From Chrysochromulina tobinii (taxonomy: Eukaryota; Haptophyta; Prymnesiales; Chrysochromulinaceae), in NCBI GenBank assembly GCA_001275005.1, contig JWZX01001733.1, positions 1 to 18,634 of the forward strand: DNA of 18,634 nt. Reading direction: 5' to 3'. Position numbers and translations under genes: made by a program. Below the pieces are notes generated by a model. The model saw only the letters and a list, made by a program, of their open reading frames with translations, had not been told where the DNA came from and ran no database searches. Shown piece by piece: positions 7,236-17,200 of the stretch. Numbering within the stretch: position 1 is the first letter of the stretch; each line of letters begins with the position of its first letter.

Positions 7236-8531
7236 ATGGGTGCAAACCAAAGTTCCGATGCAGTGGTCGACCTCAGCGTCAAAGTCGAGGAGAAGGAGAC
7301 GGTCAAAATTGAGCAGCCCGTGAACGACGAGAAGCAGACCAAATCCACGCCGCAGGAAGACGAGATGTCTTCCGCCATGGCGTACCGAACACGTATCATG
7401 TCGTCCGAGCAGCAGCAGCACGAGCAGCATCACGAGCAAGAGATGCGCGCACACGCCGCTGTCCATCGCCCGCGAATCTATCTCCCGGATCTACCGGCGC
7501 CACCCGAGGGGCAGGGCAAGTTGTCCAGCTCACCGGGCAAGAGCCCTGTCCTGGACACTGGCAAGTTGTCCAACTCACCGGGCAAGGCCAAGAGCCCGTC
7601 CACATCGACATCGACCAATCTTGCATCGATGCGCTCGGCGCGCCAGGTGCTCTCTACGGTAAGTGACTTGGCGAATACGTTCTATTATACTAACCGCGGA
7701 CCCGAGCACCGCGATCCGAAAAAGGTCTTCGAGGGCATCGCCGCCCTCTCGCTGCACGCCGCACTGGACCAGCTATCGCAGCTGAAGAGCGTGACCGTTG
7801 CGGACAAGCAGGCGGTGATGACGCGCGATCGGGACGGCGACCGCTACCCTCTGCACTGGGCAGCCGCACGCGGCCACATGCACTGTGTGCAGGAGCTCCG
7901 GCGCGCGGGTGCTGATGACGCCGCCCTCAATGCCAGCGGCCAGACTGCGGCAGAGCTCGCCGAGGCGTATGGCGCGATGGACGTGTACTACTTTCTCACG
8001 TACGGGCCGGCTGAGGTGGATCCAAAGCCCATGAGCGGTGCGATGATGCACGACGCGCTCTCCCTACACTGCGCACTCAACCAGCCCCGAGAGCTCAAAA
8101 AGATCCTCGACAAGGCGCTTGGGACCCATGCAAACCCGAACAGGCTCGACAAGGACAGAGATCGTCGACCTCTCCACTGGGCGGCCGCACGCGGCGCGAT
8201 CGAGTGCTGCCGGCTGCTCATCGACGCGGGTGCCAACGTCACCTTTAAGGATAAGGACAATCGTACCGCTGCCGACCTTGCCCTGCTCTGCAACCAGCGC
8301 GCAGTTTACAAGTTGCTCTGCGATGAGATGGCGACGAAGCAGCAGGAGCTGGCCACGCGTTATTCTCGAAACGTCAGCGCGCCCACCTCTGATAGGAGTG
8401 CTGTCTCGGAGGACAAGGCGACGGGCGAGCCCCCCCTCGATCGCGACTTCTGCGACATGTTCGATTCGTTGACTTCGCCGCGGACCGAGAATCGCAATCG
8501 GCAGAAGGAGGAAGTCGTTCAAGTCTTGTGA
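7236..8531 (+). CDS. N-myristoylated ankyrin-repeat protein (probable)
   Basis: This 431-residue protein starts at ATG 7236. The N-terminus MGANQSSD fits the eukaryotic N-myristoylation pattern (Gly2, Ser6), so membrane anchoring at the cytosolic face is likely. Residues 1-160 are disordered, Gln/Ser/Pro-rich, with GKLSxSPGK at 94-102 and 109-117 and several SP sites that could be phosphorylated. Residues 164-365 are ankyrin repeats built as two copies of a roughly 85-residue block, each with ALSLHxAL, then PLHWAAARG (205-213 and 312-320), then TAAxLA. The C-terminus is charged. There is no catalytic domain, so it is probably an adaptor or scaffold. Codons 142-157 coincide with a candidate 48-nt intron (7659-7706), and a 415-residue spliced form is possible. 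The function is unknown. Confidence 0.85.
   Translation: MGANQSSDAVVDLSVKVEEKETVKIEQPVNDEKQTKSTPQEDEMSSAMAYRTRIMSSEQQQHEQHHEQEMRAHAAVHRPRIYLPDLPAPPEGQGKLSSSPGKSPVLDTGKLSNSPGKAKSPSTSTSTNLASMRSARQVLSTVSDLANTFYYTNRGPEHRDPKKVFEGIAALSLHAALDQLSQLKSVTVADKQAVMTRDRDGDRYPLHWAAARGHMHCVQELRRAGADDAALNASGQTAAELAEAYGAMDVYYFLTYGPAEVDPKPMSGAMMHDALSLHCALNQPRELKKILDKALGTHANPNRLDKDRDRRPLHWAAARGAIECCRLLIDAGANVTFKDKDNRTAADLALLCNQRAVYKLLCDEMATKQQELATRYSRNVSAPTSDRSAVSEDKATGEPPLDRDFCDMFDSLTSPRTENRNRQKEEVVQVL
7515..7586 (+). repeat. 27-bp direct repeat inside coding region
   Basis: A 27-base unit at 7515-7541 recurs at 7560-7586 with a single mismatch (45-base period). Both encode GKLS(S/N)SPGK. The near identity points to a recent duplication of an SP-containing motif in the disordered N-terminal region. 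Confidence 0.75.
7659..7706 (+). other. Candidate 48-nt in-frame intron
   Basis: GTAAGT at 7659-7664 matches the strong 5' splice consensus, TACTAAC at 7688-7694 is the ideal branch-point sequence, and AG is at 7705-7706, 12 bases on. The length is 48 and the phase 0, with no stop, so both retained and spliced forms keep frame. Retained, it adds 16 residues (V142-E157), including aromatic FYYTN, unlike the polar flanks. Confidence 0.5.
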
Positions 8532-8860
8532 CACAAGAGTTGCTCCAAGTAATTGTATCCGGACATTGATTCCGTATCTCGAGCAGGTTGTCTTCGATTG
8601 GTTGTCCACGACAAGTGACATGAAGATTCGTTGTCAGTGTTCCGCGTTGTCGGTTGTCGGCTGTTCTCTCCTGCGATATTCATGCTTCAAATCACCAATA
8701 CGGCGCTCAACTTTCCTTTCATAGACGTCTTTTCACATGATGAAGAGTACTAGTAGAGGGGTCCGGCCGTCGAGGGTGGCGACTTGGGGCACCAGCAACG
8801 GCGTGCAGCGCACATTGGCACCATTGACATCAATAATTTGTGTGCGGTCAATCAATAACA
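8532..8860. promoter_or_regulatory. Intergenic region upstream of the WD-repeat gene
   Basis: This gap of about 330 bp has several (G)TTGTC words between 8586 and 8670 (for example TTGTCGGTTGTCGGCTG), a palindrome AGACGTCT (8723-8730) and a C/T-rich segment just before it. No gene or RNA is recognised. The start context of the next gene, ACAATGG, is a good eukaryotic initiation context. Confidence 0.4.
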
Positions 8861-9889
8861 ATGGCGGATCTCGATGCAGAACGCATTGCAGCTCAGCGCG
8901 AGCTCGCGGCGACGCGTGAAAAGCAGCTTGAGGTCGCTAAGCGCACCGAGGCACTGGAGGCGCAGGCAGCGCACTACAAGGCGCGTGTGGCGTCGCTCAG
9001 CAAGGGTGAGGCTGCGCTCGTAGCAGGCATTGGTGTCGGTGGTGCGGGGGGCTCTTCGCTGCCCGAGGACGTGCTGCGCTCCTACGCCGTCGCGCGGCCG
9101 CCACGTACTAGTACCTCGGTCAAGCCAGACGCAGGAGTCGAGGATCAGGAGGCGCGCGGTGCTGAGCTGACGATGGCGCGGCGCAAGCAGCAGCTGTCGG
9201 AGCAGCGGATGAAGGAGCAACTTGATCGCCAAACGCTCAACGAGCAGCGCCTCGATCTGGAACGGCAGGTGCAGGCGCTCGAGGCGCGGCGCACCGAGCT
9301 GGCCCGTAAGCACAAGGACAAGCTTGCGGCGGCCACGGCCATCGCGCACGACTCGTCGGCCGATGGTGTGGGCGAGGAGGGCGGCCTGGACGGCAAGGCA
9401 GCGGCGGGCGCGGCAAGCGGCGGCGAGGCGGAGCTGGCCGACACTGACGAAGATCCGAGCCACGTGCACCCGCTCGAGAGCGCTACGGAGGTGCGCCGTG
9501 CGTACGCGGCCACCCTCGAGCAACAGCAGGCGTCGCTGCACGCGCGCCAGAAGGCGTTCACGCTGAGCCTGGCCGAAAACCGTAAGGGCGCGGGTGGGCG
9601 CGGGTACTCTGGCTGGCTGGGACCGCAGACCTACAAGACGGAGCAGCTGGAAGCTGTTAAGGTGTCGCGCTCGGTGGCGTATGACCTCGTCAGTGAGATG
9701 ATCGGGCAGATCAGCAGCGCAGGCGAGCATGGCCCCGACGAGGCGCAGCTCCGGCAGGAATACGCCAACTGGGAGCGCTCGCACAAGGCGCTTGAGCGCC
9801 GGCTGGCGAGCGAGGCGCGCCAAAGGAGGGAGATTGCGAGGGAGATTGCGAAGGCCAAGGCTGCTGAACGGCGAAGCTCGAGCTCGGAG

Positions 9890-9933
<44 letters not shown>

Positions 9934-12900
9934 AGACGAAGACGAAGACGGCGCAGATGGTGAGGACGAGGCCGAGGACGTGAAGGCCGATGTGGAATTC
10001 GCAGTCGCCATCGCGCGCTCGGCGGAGAAAGCGAGATTGCGAGAGGAGGCGGTGGTCGACCCCACGAACGTGAATAAGGTCGCCACGCGCATGCTGACGG
10101 ATCTGGTACGCGAGGAGACGAATGCGGCGTGTCGGCAGGCGCTGGCGGAGCGAGATTTGTGCTCGAGCCTCGCCCGGCGCATCCTGCTACGCTCGATAGG
10201 GCGCGTAGCGGCGGGCGGCTTGCTCGACGCCGAGCCAGCGGCGGAGCTCCCACGCATGTACAACGACATGGCGCGTTCGAGATCGCAGCTCCCGTCCAAG
10301 ATTCATAAGCACCATGCGCCCCTGACGACCAAGTGGCGTGGCCGCCGGCCGCGCAAGACTATCCACGATGCCGACTCCTCCTCCTCCTCGGACGACGTGG
10401 ACTCGGATGACGGTCAGGGTGGCGTGGTGATCATTCCCATGTCGGACGCGCCCGATCTTCCAAAATGTTCCAAGACGATTCGAGAGGTCTTCCTTGACAA
10501 GGAGGGGGCGTACTGGGCGGGGACCGAGCTGATCGAGAGCTTTCTTGCCGAGGCTGGCGAGCCGTCGCAGCAGCCGACGGCCGTGCAGTTCACTCCCAAG
10601 TGCCATATGCTCGCCGTTGGCACGCGCGGCGGCGGGCTGCTCATCTACCACTGCGCCGAGCGCCGGCCGGGCGCGGAGTTGATCCGCCGGATCCCTCGGG
10701 TTGCGTGCGACCGGCCGAATGACGTGCTTAGCGTGCGATGGTCGTTCGACTCGTCCGAGGTGCTCACCACCGACGCGGCGGGCTTCATTAGGGTCTGGTC
10801 GGTCACCGGCATGGTCAACTCTCTGGTGGGGCTTGCGCAGCATCGAGCTACAGCCTTCTGGTCTCAGGTGGCCTATCTCGAGGCGCAGGAAAAGGCGCAG
10901 GAGTTGAGTACGCCTGAGGCCCAACAGAAAGAGGGTGCCGCCAAGGCGCTCGAGACGGCGCAGGTCGCTTGGGCCGAGGCGGCGAATGCCATGCAAGTTG
11001 CGAATGAGAACTCGCAAGAGGCTTGGGAAGGGGCGCTGCCCAAGAAGCTCTCCGACCAGGTTGTGGGCCAGTCGGCAAAGGTGAGCGGGTCGGGGGAGCA
11101 GCGGCGGCCGCATCTGCTGGTCGAAGTGCTCGCTCGCACTCACCTGGTCAAAGCCGAGTTGATGATTGATGACGCGGCGATGGAAGAGGCTGCGGCCCGC
11201 GCCCTCAGCGGCAAAGCCCTCTCCTCACTCGGGGAGACACTGCCGCCTTCCTCGCCCCGAAAAGGAAACCCGGGGCGTGATGTTGCCGAGGCGCCGATGC
11301 CGCAGCCGCTGCAGCCGGCCACCAAAAAGACGGGCGGCTTCTTCGGATCAGGCCGCAAGAAGGCAGAGAATGCTGCACCCGACGCACTGCCTCAAGCCCC
11401 GCCATCGCCGCCCAAGAAGGGGACGGCCGCCGTCCCGACGCCCAAGGACACTGAAGCTGAGGCCAGGCGCGCCGCCGCCGCTGCCACCAACCAGGTGGTG
11501 GCTGCGTCGGCACTGCGGCCCGCAGGGCCCAAGCGCGAATTGGATGAGGTATACCCTTTGGTAGCCGAGTTCCATCCGTCGTTCACACTCATGGGCACGC
11601 AGCCCGCCTTTGTGGTGGCGATGCGCGGCGGGCTGCTTGCCAAGTGCAACCGGCCAGGGGCCGAGCGCTCAGTGTACTCCGCGCCTGTCTGCCGCCCCTT
11701 GCCCCTTGGCACCGAAGAGGAGGCCGCGGAGGTGCTCGCCAGGCGCAGGGTCGGCGAGAAGCCCGACGCCGCTGAGGCTGCCGCGGCTCGCGCCGGTCGC
11801 GGCAAGGAGCGCGCCAAGAGCGGCGGCCCGCGCCCGAGCTCGCGCGAGCGAGGAGGTCCAGGAGAGACGTTGGCACCGCTCTTCCCTGCTTCTCTCATCT
11901 CACGCGAGTACTTCACCGGCCACCCGGCGCCCCTCGTGTTCGTCGGCTTCGTGCACAACAACTCGCTCATGATCACCGTCGACGAGCTCGGCTTGCTGCT
12001 AGAGTGGCCGTACCGCAAGGAGAACTACTCCGACTACGGATGGTTCCGTCCGGCCAAGTCCATGCAGCTCGGCCTCACGGTGCGCCTAAACGCCGCCGAG
12101 CCGAGCACAGAGCAAGTCCACTTCCCTCCCGCCGGCCTGCAGCGTGGCGCCATCGGAGACTCCGTTGCGCTCGCGCCCAAGGGCAAGAAGGGCAAGGAGC
12201 CGGAACCAGCTCCCCGGAGTGCGGGCAACAATACCGGCTACTCGGATGCGTTCGCGAGTGCGTCGCGAGAGCACGACTGGCTCGTCAACGCCCACTTGAA
12301 GCTACTGCCTGAGCGGCCGTGGCGCACGCAACGGCTCGACGATGGCACGGTGCGCAGCTTCTACGGTGACCCGATAGAGGAGAATCACACGTGCGAGATT
12401 ACCATCGTCGACCGTGACAATCGCGGCACGCTGTTACGCCACGCGTCGTGCCGGTACGCGCACAAGAGGGTCAAGGGCTCTCTCATCACCGCCTGCCTCA
12501 ACCCGACGAGCTCAGTCCTCGTGACCCTCACTCTCTTTGATAACCTGCCGGAGGGCCCGCACATGCGCATCCAGCAGCTGAGCGTCACCAAAGGACAGCG
12601 CGAGTTTCTGAAGCTCAAGGTGACTATCCCTTTGGGGGATCAAGGTGGATGGGATGCACAGACGAGGCTGCTGCTCAAGCAACAGGGGAAGCAGGCCGAG
12701 AGGCCGGTCAAAATGGTCGTCTCGTCGTACCTCGACCTACCCGGCACCGACTACGTCTTTCTGCTCCTCGACAATGCAGTGCGCATCTATAGCCTCGGCT
12801 CCGGCGTGCAGGTACGTCCCCCCATCCGACCTCTCGGTCGTGACATGAGCGTTTCACTCGACTCACTCGCCGTCACCTCCGATGGCAAGCGCATCGCCGT

Positions 12901-13459
12901 CGGCTGCTCGTCCGTCGTGCCCCAGCACAAGGCTTCCGGCGTCTTCGTGTACTACCTGCAGCCGCCCACCGACCATCGGCGTTCCGAGCTGCTCGCGGTG
13001 CGTACGGGCTCCGCTCGCATCGGCGCCGTACCTATTGAGCAGCGCATCTTCTCGCCGCACTTTTACCTGGGCCGGGACCAGGCAGGTGCGCTCTCGGAGC
13101 ACAAGAACATCGTCGACTTTATGAGGACGACCGCGTGGGGGATTGTAGACGAGGCACTCGAGAGTGCGGAGCCGACGCCACTCGAGCCTTTCCTGTGGTC
13201 GATTGAGAAGGCGGTGGTGGCGGAGGAGAGCGCCAAGCTCGTGCGCGTGGAGCTCGCACTGCTGGGCTGTTTCGGGACTCTCGTTGATGAGGTCGTATGC
13301 CAAATTGGTGCCGAGGTGGCGGTGGAGAGGCTCGATTCTTGGGTGAGCGAGGACGATGAGTTCGCCGAGAGCGAAGACGAGGAGCAAGTGACGAAGGAGA
13401 AGGAGAAGCGGCTCGTCGAGCAGGCAGCGCGCGCGCGCGCGCCGCCTCCAAAGCGTTGA
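8861..13459 (+). CDS. Large coiled-coil / WD-repeat protein (possibly axonemal)
   Basis: ATG 8861 is chosen because its context is ACAATGG; the frame is open a few codons further upstream without another ATG. The product is 1,532 residues. Residues 1-50 and 95-155 are Glu/Arg/Gln-rich coiled coils. Residues 295-340 are another helical coil leading into an Asp/Glu run (343-363), and a second acidic Ser tract is at 505-517. From about 570 there are beta-propeller-like repeats: VRWSFDSSEVLTTDAAGFIRVW (625-646, WD-like), then weaker blades at about 897-925, 1018-1050, 1206-1250 and 1285-1365. They are interrupted by Ala/Lys/Pro-rich inserts (680-890 and 950-1000). The C-terminus is helical, acidic, then basic (ARARAPPPKR). 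Coiled coil plus split WD propeller resembles flagellar CFAP/WDR proteins, but I cannot assign an ortholog. No membrane segment or signal peptide is seen. Confidence 0.8.
9887..9950 (+). repeat. GAGGAC/GAAGAC hexanucleotide tract in coding region
   Basis: Tandem GAGGAC units, switching to GAAGAC at the 3' end, encode about 20 alternating Glu and Asp residues after a four-serine run. The order of variants (all GAG, then all GAA) fits expansion from two founder units. Length polymorphism between strains is likely. Confidence 0.85.
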
Positions 13460-14210
13460 CGCGGTTGATGAGTCGGTGCCTTCGTCGTCCCGCCCCCGCC
13501 CTCCGGCACCGACGCCCACACCGCCGCCAACGCGGCCGCCGCCGCACTCTCCGCCTCCGCCCTCGCCGCGGCAGCCGCCCGCCCCCTGCGCGCCGCCGCC
13601 CTCGCCGCCGCCACCACCACCGGCACTGCCGCCGCCACCCGCACCTCCGCCGCCACACCCGTTCGTTCCAACGCGGTCGACGCCGCGGCCGCGGCATCCC
13701 CTCCAGTAAGTAAGTGATACACGCCTTTGACGGCAGCGCACACGCGGGCGAGGGGGGTACCCAGGCATACAAACGTCAAAGCGTCATTCCCCTCCGAAAC
13801 GACGTCTAGCGTAGGTCCGGCTGAATTATTTTGAAACAGCCAACAGCACATGCACCCACTGATCGTGGCTGGCACCGATGCTGCATTGACCGCTAAATCG
13901 ATTAACATCGTTCCTCAGGACCCGCTCACTCCCGGCTCGACTGTCACTTTTGTAGACACAGAAGTGACAGTGAGCCCGCCACTCACGCCCCGCACCACCC
14001 CTGTGCTCCCGGACAAGATTCCGGCACGGCGTTGGTATAGGCTTCCTTTGGAGGAGCCCGACGGCCGCGAGCGCGGCCCGCGGCCACGGTTTCGGTTACG
14101 CCTGCCGTGCCCCGGCGAGCAGTAGAATGAATCACCAGCCTACATTCCCTGCATGGATGTTGCACTCTCGTCTCAAACGCGTCCAAGCGCGTCGAGGATC
14201 TGCTGGCCCA
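13460..14210. other. Convergent intergenic region, low complexity then hairpin
   Basis: The first part (about 13490-13700) is GCC/CCG-rich, reading as Ala-rich, Pro-rich or Arg-rich in different frames. GTAAGTAAGT follows at 13706-13715. The rest is of normal composition with one strong hairpin (13934-13976). A 91-codon open frame (13850-14125, plus) ends RFRLRLPCPGEQ and contains RRWYRLPLEEPDG, vaguely like the end of a C2 domain. I see no start context or partner exon to support it, so no gene is called. Confidence 0.5.
13934..13976. repeat. Long hairpin between convergent genes
   Basis: The inner stem pairs 13940-13953 with 13958-13971 (14 pairs, one G-U) across the 4-base loop AGAC. A further 5 pairs (GGCTC at 13934-13938 with GAGCC at 13972-13976) follow after a single bulged G at 13939. 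It lies between the 3' ends of two convergent genes. It could be a 3'-end or processing element, a small-RNA precursor, or a mobile-element remnant. Confidence 0.7.
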
Positions 14211-17200
14211 TCAAACTCGTCTTGCCTCTTGCGTCTCATTGGACACTTGCTCGGACACTTGCTCCTTCAGCTTTTGTGAAGCTTCAAGCGCTAGCGCGCT
14301 AGTTGGACTGCCGCTGGGCGGCGGCGGAGGCGGAAAGGCAAGTGTGAGCTGGTGCTCTTCCGTCTGCTTCTCGATGGCAAGGCCCTCATATCGAATTGTG
14401 TAGCAAGGGGGCGTCGTCTCTGTGTGCACCCGCTTGATCTCGGCGCGGATCTGCGGGCCAAAGGCCTTAGTAGTGTAGAGGACCTTGTCGCCCTTGGCGA
14501 ACTGCGCGATGTGCGAACGATCTGCCCCCCCCAAGGAGTTTGTAGAAGTGGACGACACCGTAACCACCTCCGCCCGTTGTGGCATCGTCACGAGCGGCGA
14601 GGCATCCGTGTCAGGCGTGCCAATCTTGCGATGCCTGCGGATGACATCCTCCTCGAGGACCTTCTCGCGCTCATCGTCGGCGATGGCCATGGGATCCTCT
14701 TGAAATTGTCCGAGGTCACGGGTCTTCATCCGCAGCATAGGGACCTTGGGGCCAGTGTTGCGCTCTTTGATGCGTTGCGACAGTGTACGTTCGCCCTCGA
14801 TGAGCGCGTCGAGAAACTTGGGTTCCGTAAGCACCCCCGAAGCGGGGTCGACGTACGCAGACATACACCGAATGCAGGAGCTCAGGTCATCGCGAGAGAT
14901 CTTCGGGTGGAGGGCAACGAACAAGTCGCGCAACTCGTCCGTGTCAAGTTCGCCACTTTCGTCCACGTCAAAGGCGTGGAAGACCTGCCCCACTGCCTTG
15001 TCGTACTCTTCGCCATCGTCGGGATCGGCCTTCTTGAGCTCCTTGATGCATTTTGCCTGCCAGCGCCCTAGGCGCCCCTGCCGGGCCCAAACAAAGAACA
15101 GGGTTGCCGGGATCATAGTGATGATGAAGATGCCCATGATCGCATAGCCCACCATCGTGTAAAGAACTCGGCCACGGCCCATGCCGTAGACGAAGATGCC
15201 CGTCGTCACGCCGATGTAAAGGGCCGGCAGCGTTTGCCGGCAGACAGAGTCGATGTGCGTGGCGAGCTTACCCGCGTTATGTTTGAAGAGGAGGTGAACC
15301 ACCATCGTCTCGGCCACAGCGACCAGCGAGAGAAGCAGCTGCGAAAGGTTGAAGAGGTCGTACCAGAGCAGCGCGGAGACCTTTCCGAGGCCCAGGTTGG
15401 TCGTCGCCATGTTGGTCAGCGAGATGAGGAAGGCGATGTACAGCACAGACGCGCGGTCGCCGCTGTGCTCCTCGGCATGCATGAAGATCGCCGTGAGCAA
15501 GGAGCCGAAGACGACAATGATCGTCGTGACCAGCGCGCGGAAGATGAAGACGGTCGGGTTGCGGTTCGCGAACATAACGACCTCGCATCGGTGCACCTCC
15601 TCCACTCCGTTATTGAATGGGTGCGCCACACGCACCGACTCGGACAGGGGTCCGTTCAAGTACCACTCGGCCGTCGGCGGCAGCAACACCGTGTCCTTGT
15701 TCTCCTCCGTGAGGCCCATCGCGGCCAGCACAGGCGAGTCCGCGCCCGTGCCCACACAGCCGTACAGCCAGGCACCGGTCACTTCTACGGTCAACCTGAG
15801 TTCCTGCTGGTCAAAGGGATAGAAGAAGTAGATGTGGTGCGACTGGAGCAGCTGGAACTCAATGTCGCCCGTCCAGGAGGCGCAGCCGACGCATGCTGAT
15901 GTGTTGCGTGACCCCGACGTGAATTGTTTGGCGATCGGGAGGACGACCGAGGGCGTTGCTGATGGTGCGGACTCCGGCAGCTCGGTGCCATAGCCATCGA
16001 GCCAAGGCTGCACTGGGATGGGGACCCTTAACCCTTCATCTCTCGACCCTGGCGCACCATCTATGAGAATCGTCTCCGTACCTAGACTGAAATCGGTGGT
16101 ATCGTCGAGGCCACGGTAGCCAGGGACGGCGTCTGTCTGCACTAATGAGGGCACCCAAAACTTGGAGCGCATCGCGCGGGCCGCCTCGCGCGCGATTTGG
16201 CTCATGCCCTGCTCAAAGTCGAGCGAGAGCATCCCCGAAAGTGCGCCCGCACACGGCGAGCGAGCGAGGCGCGGGTCGGCCCACTGCAGCGTGTACGTCA
16301 TCTCGGCAAAGATGTAGTTTTCGTTGAAGTCGTTCTGCAGCACCAAGCGGATGGGCGAGAGGTCGAGCGAGAGCGCGACCGGCACGAGGCCCATGACGTG
16401 CGTAGAGGTGCCGGGGGAAAGCGTGCTGTTCAGGAACCCGAAGGAGCCATCACTTGCACCAACAAGGAGCCCGAGTGCCTCCGGCTTTGTACTATAGTCA
16501 ATGCGACCAAGATCTTGCTCAGCCATGCACACGGGCCGGATCTGGCTCTGTGTGCATGCGCCGGCGTCGTAGCCACACTCGCGGTTGTTGCAGTTGGGGT
16601 CGCAAACCGCGTCGACATACATGGACTCCATGCACCCATTTTGGCGATTTCTGTCGGTCAGCGCATTGTTGCGCCTCTGACACTCGAGCGAGCAGGTGAC
16701 ACAAAAGTCGCGCGAGCCGCAGTCGTTGCAGTCGCTGCCGAACGGGCAGAGCTGCCGAAAAGGGAAAGGGTCCGGAGAGACGCCGTCGTTGCACACACCC
16801 GGGGTCCCCCCACTGCCAGAGGTGTCGCACGTGTTCGAGCACAGGCCCGGTGGTGCTGCGGGAGGCGGAGGCGCAGGTGGAGGGGATGGTGGCTTGTAGT
16901 ACGGTACAGCTGCGGAGGTGATGGTTGCATGTGGTAAGTTGGTGATTCCGAATGCGCCTATCACGTTGGGCCCGCTTATCACGTCGGGCATCGCCATGAT
17001 CGCGATCACAGAAGCCGCGAGACGTCGAGCACGGCGCACGCCCGTGACGTTGACGTTGGCGAGCATGAGGGTCGCGAGGCTCGGGCTGCTGATTGCATTT
17101 GAAATGCTCGAGTGGACCGTGGTCGCACTGGCTGCCAGCGTCCGGATATGCACGGCAAGGATGACGCCGGTGGCCGTGCCACAGGCCACGACGCTGCACG

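Noticed and set aside
8852-9823. 323-codon open frame on the minus strand opposite the WD-protein gene
   Set aside because: Arg/Leu-rich antisense of a GC-rich coding region. The plus strand has coherent coiled coils and a good start context.
10187-11143. 318-codon minus-strand open frame
   Set aside because: Antisense shadow of the WD-repeat coding region; Arg/His/Pro-rich with no recognisable domain.
13476-13709. Pro-rich 77-codon plus-strand open frame
   Set aside because: Pure low complexity in a GCC/CCG tract; alternative frames are equally open.
13063-13908. 281-codon minus-strand open frame, Ala/Ser-rich
   Set aside because: Its C-terminal half is antisense to the WD gene and the middle is low-complexity GC. 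Only the first 60 residues look complex, which is too little to call a gene.
13934-13976. Histone 3' stem-loop or bacterial rho-independent terminator
   Set aside because: The stem is much longer than the 6-bp histone element, there is no histone gene, no U-run follows, and the context is eukaryotic.
15234-15899. 221-codon plus-strand open frame
   Set aside because: Antisense to the channel core, which carries clear family landmarks on the minus strand.
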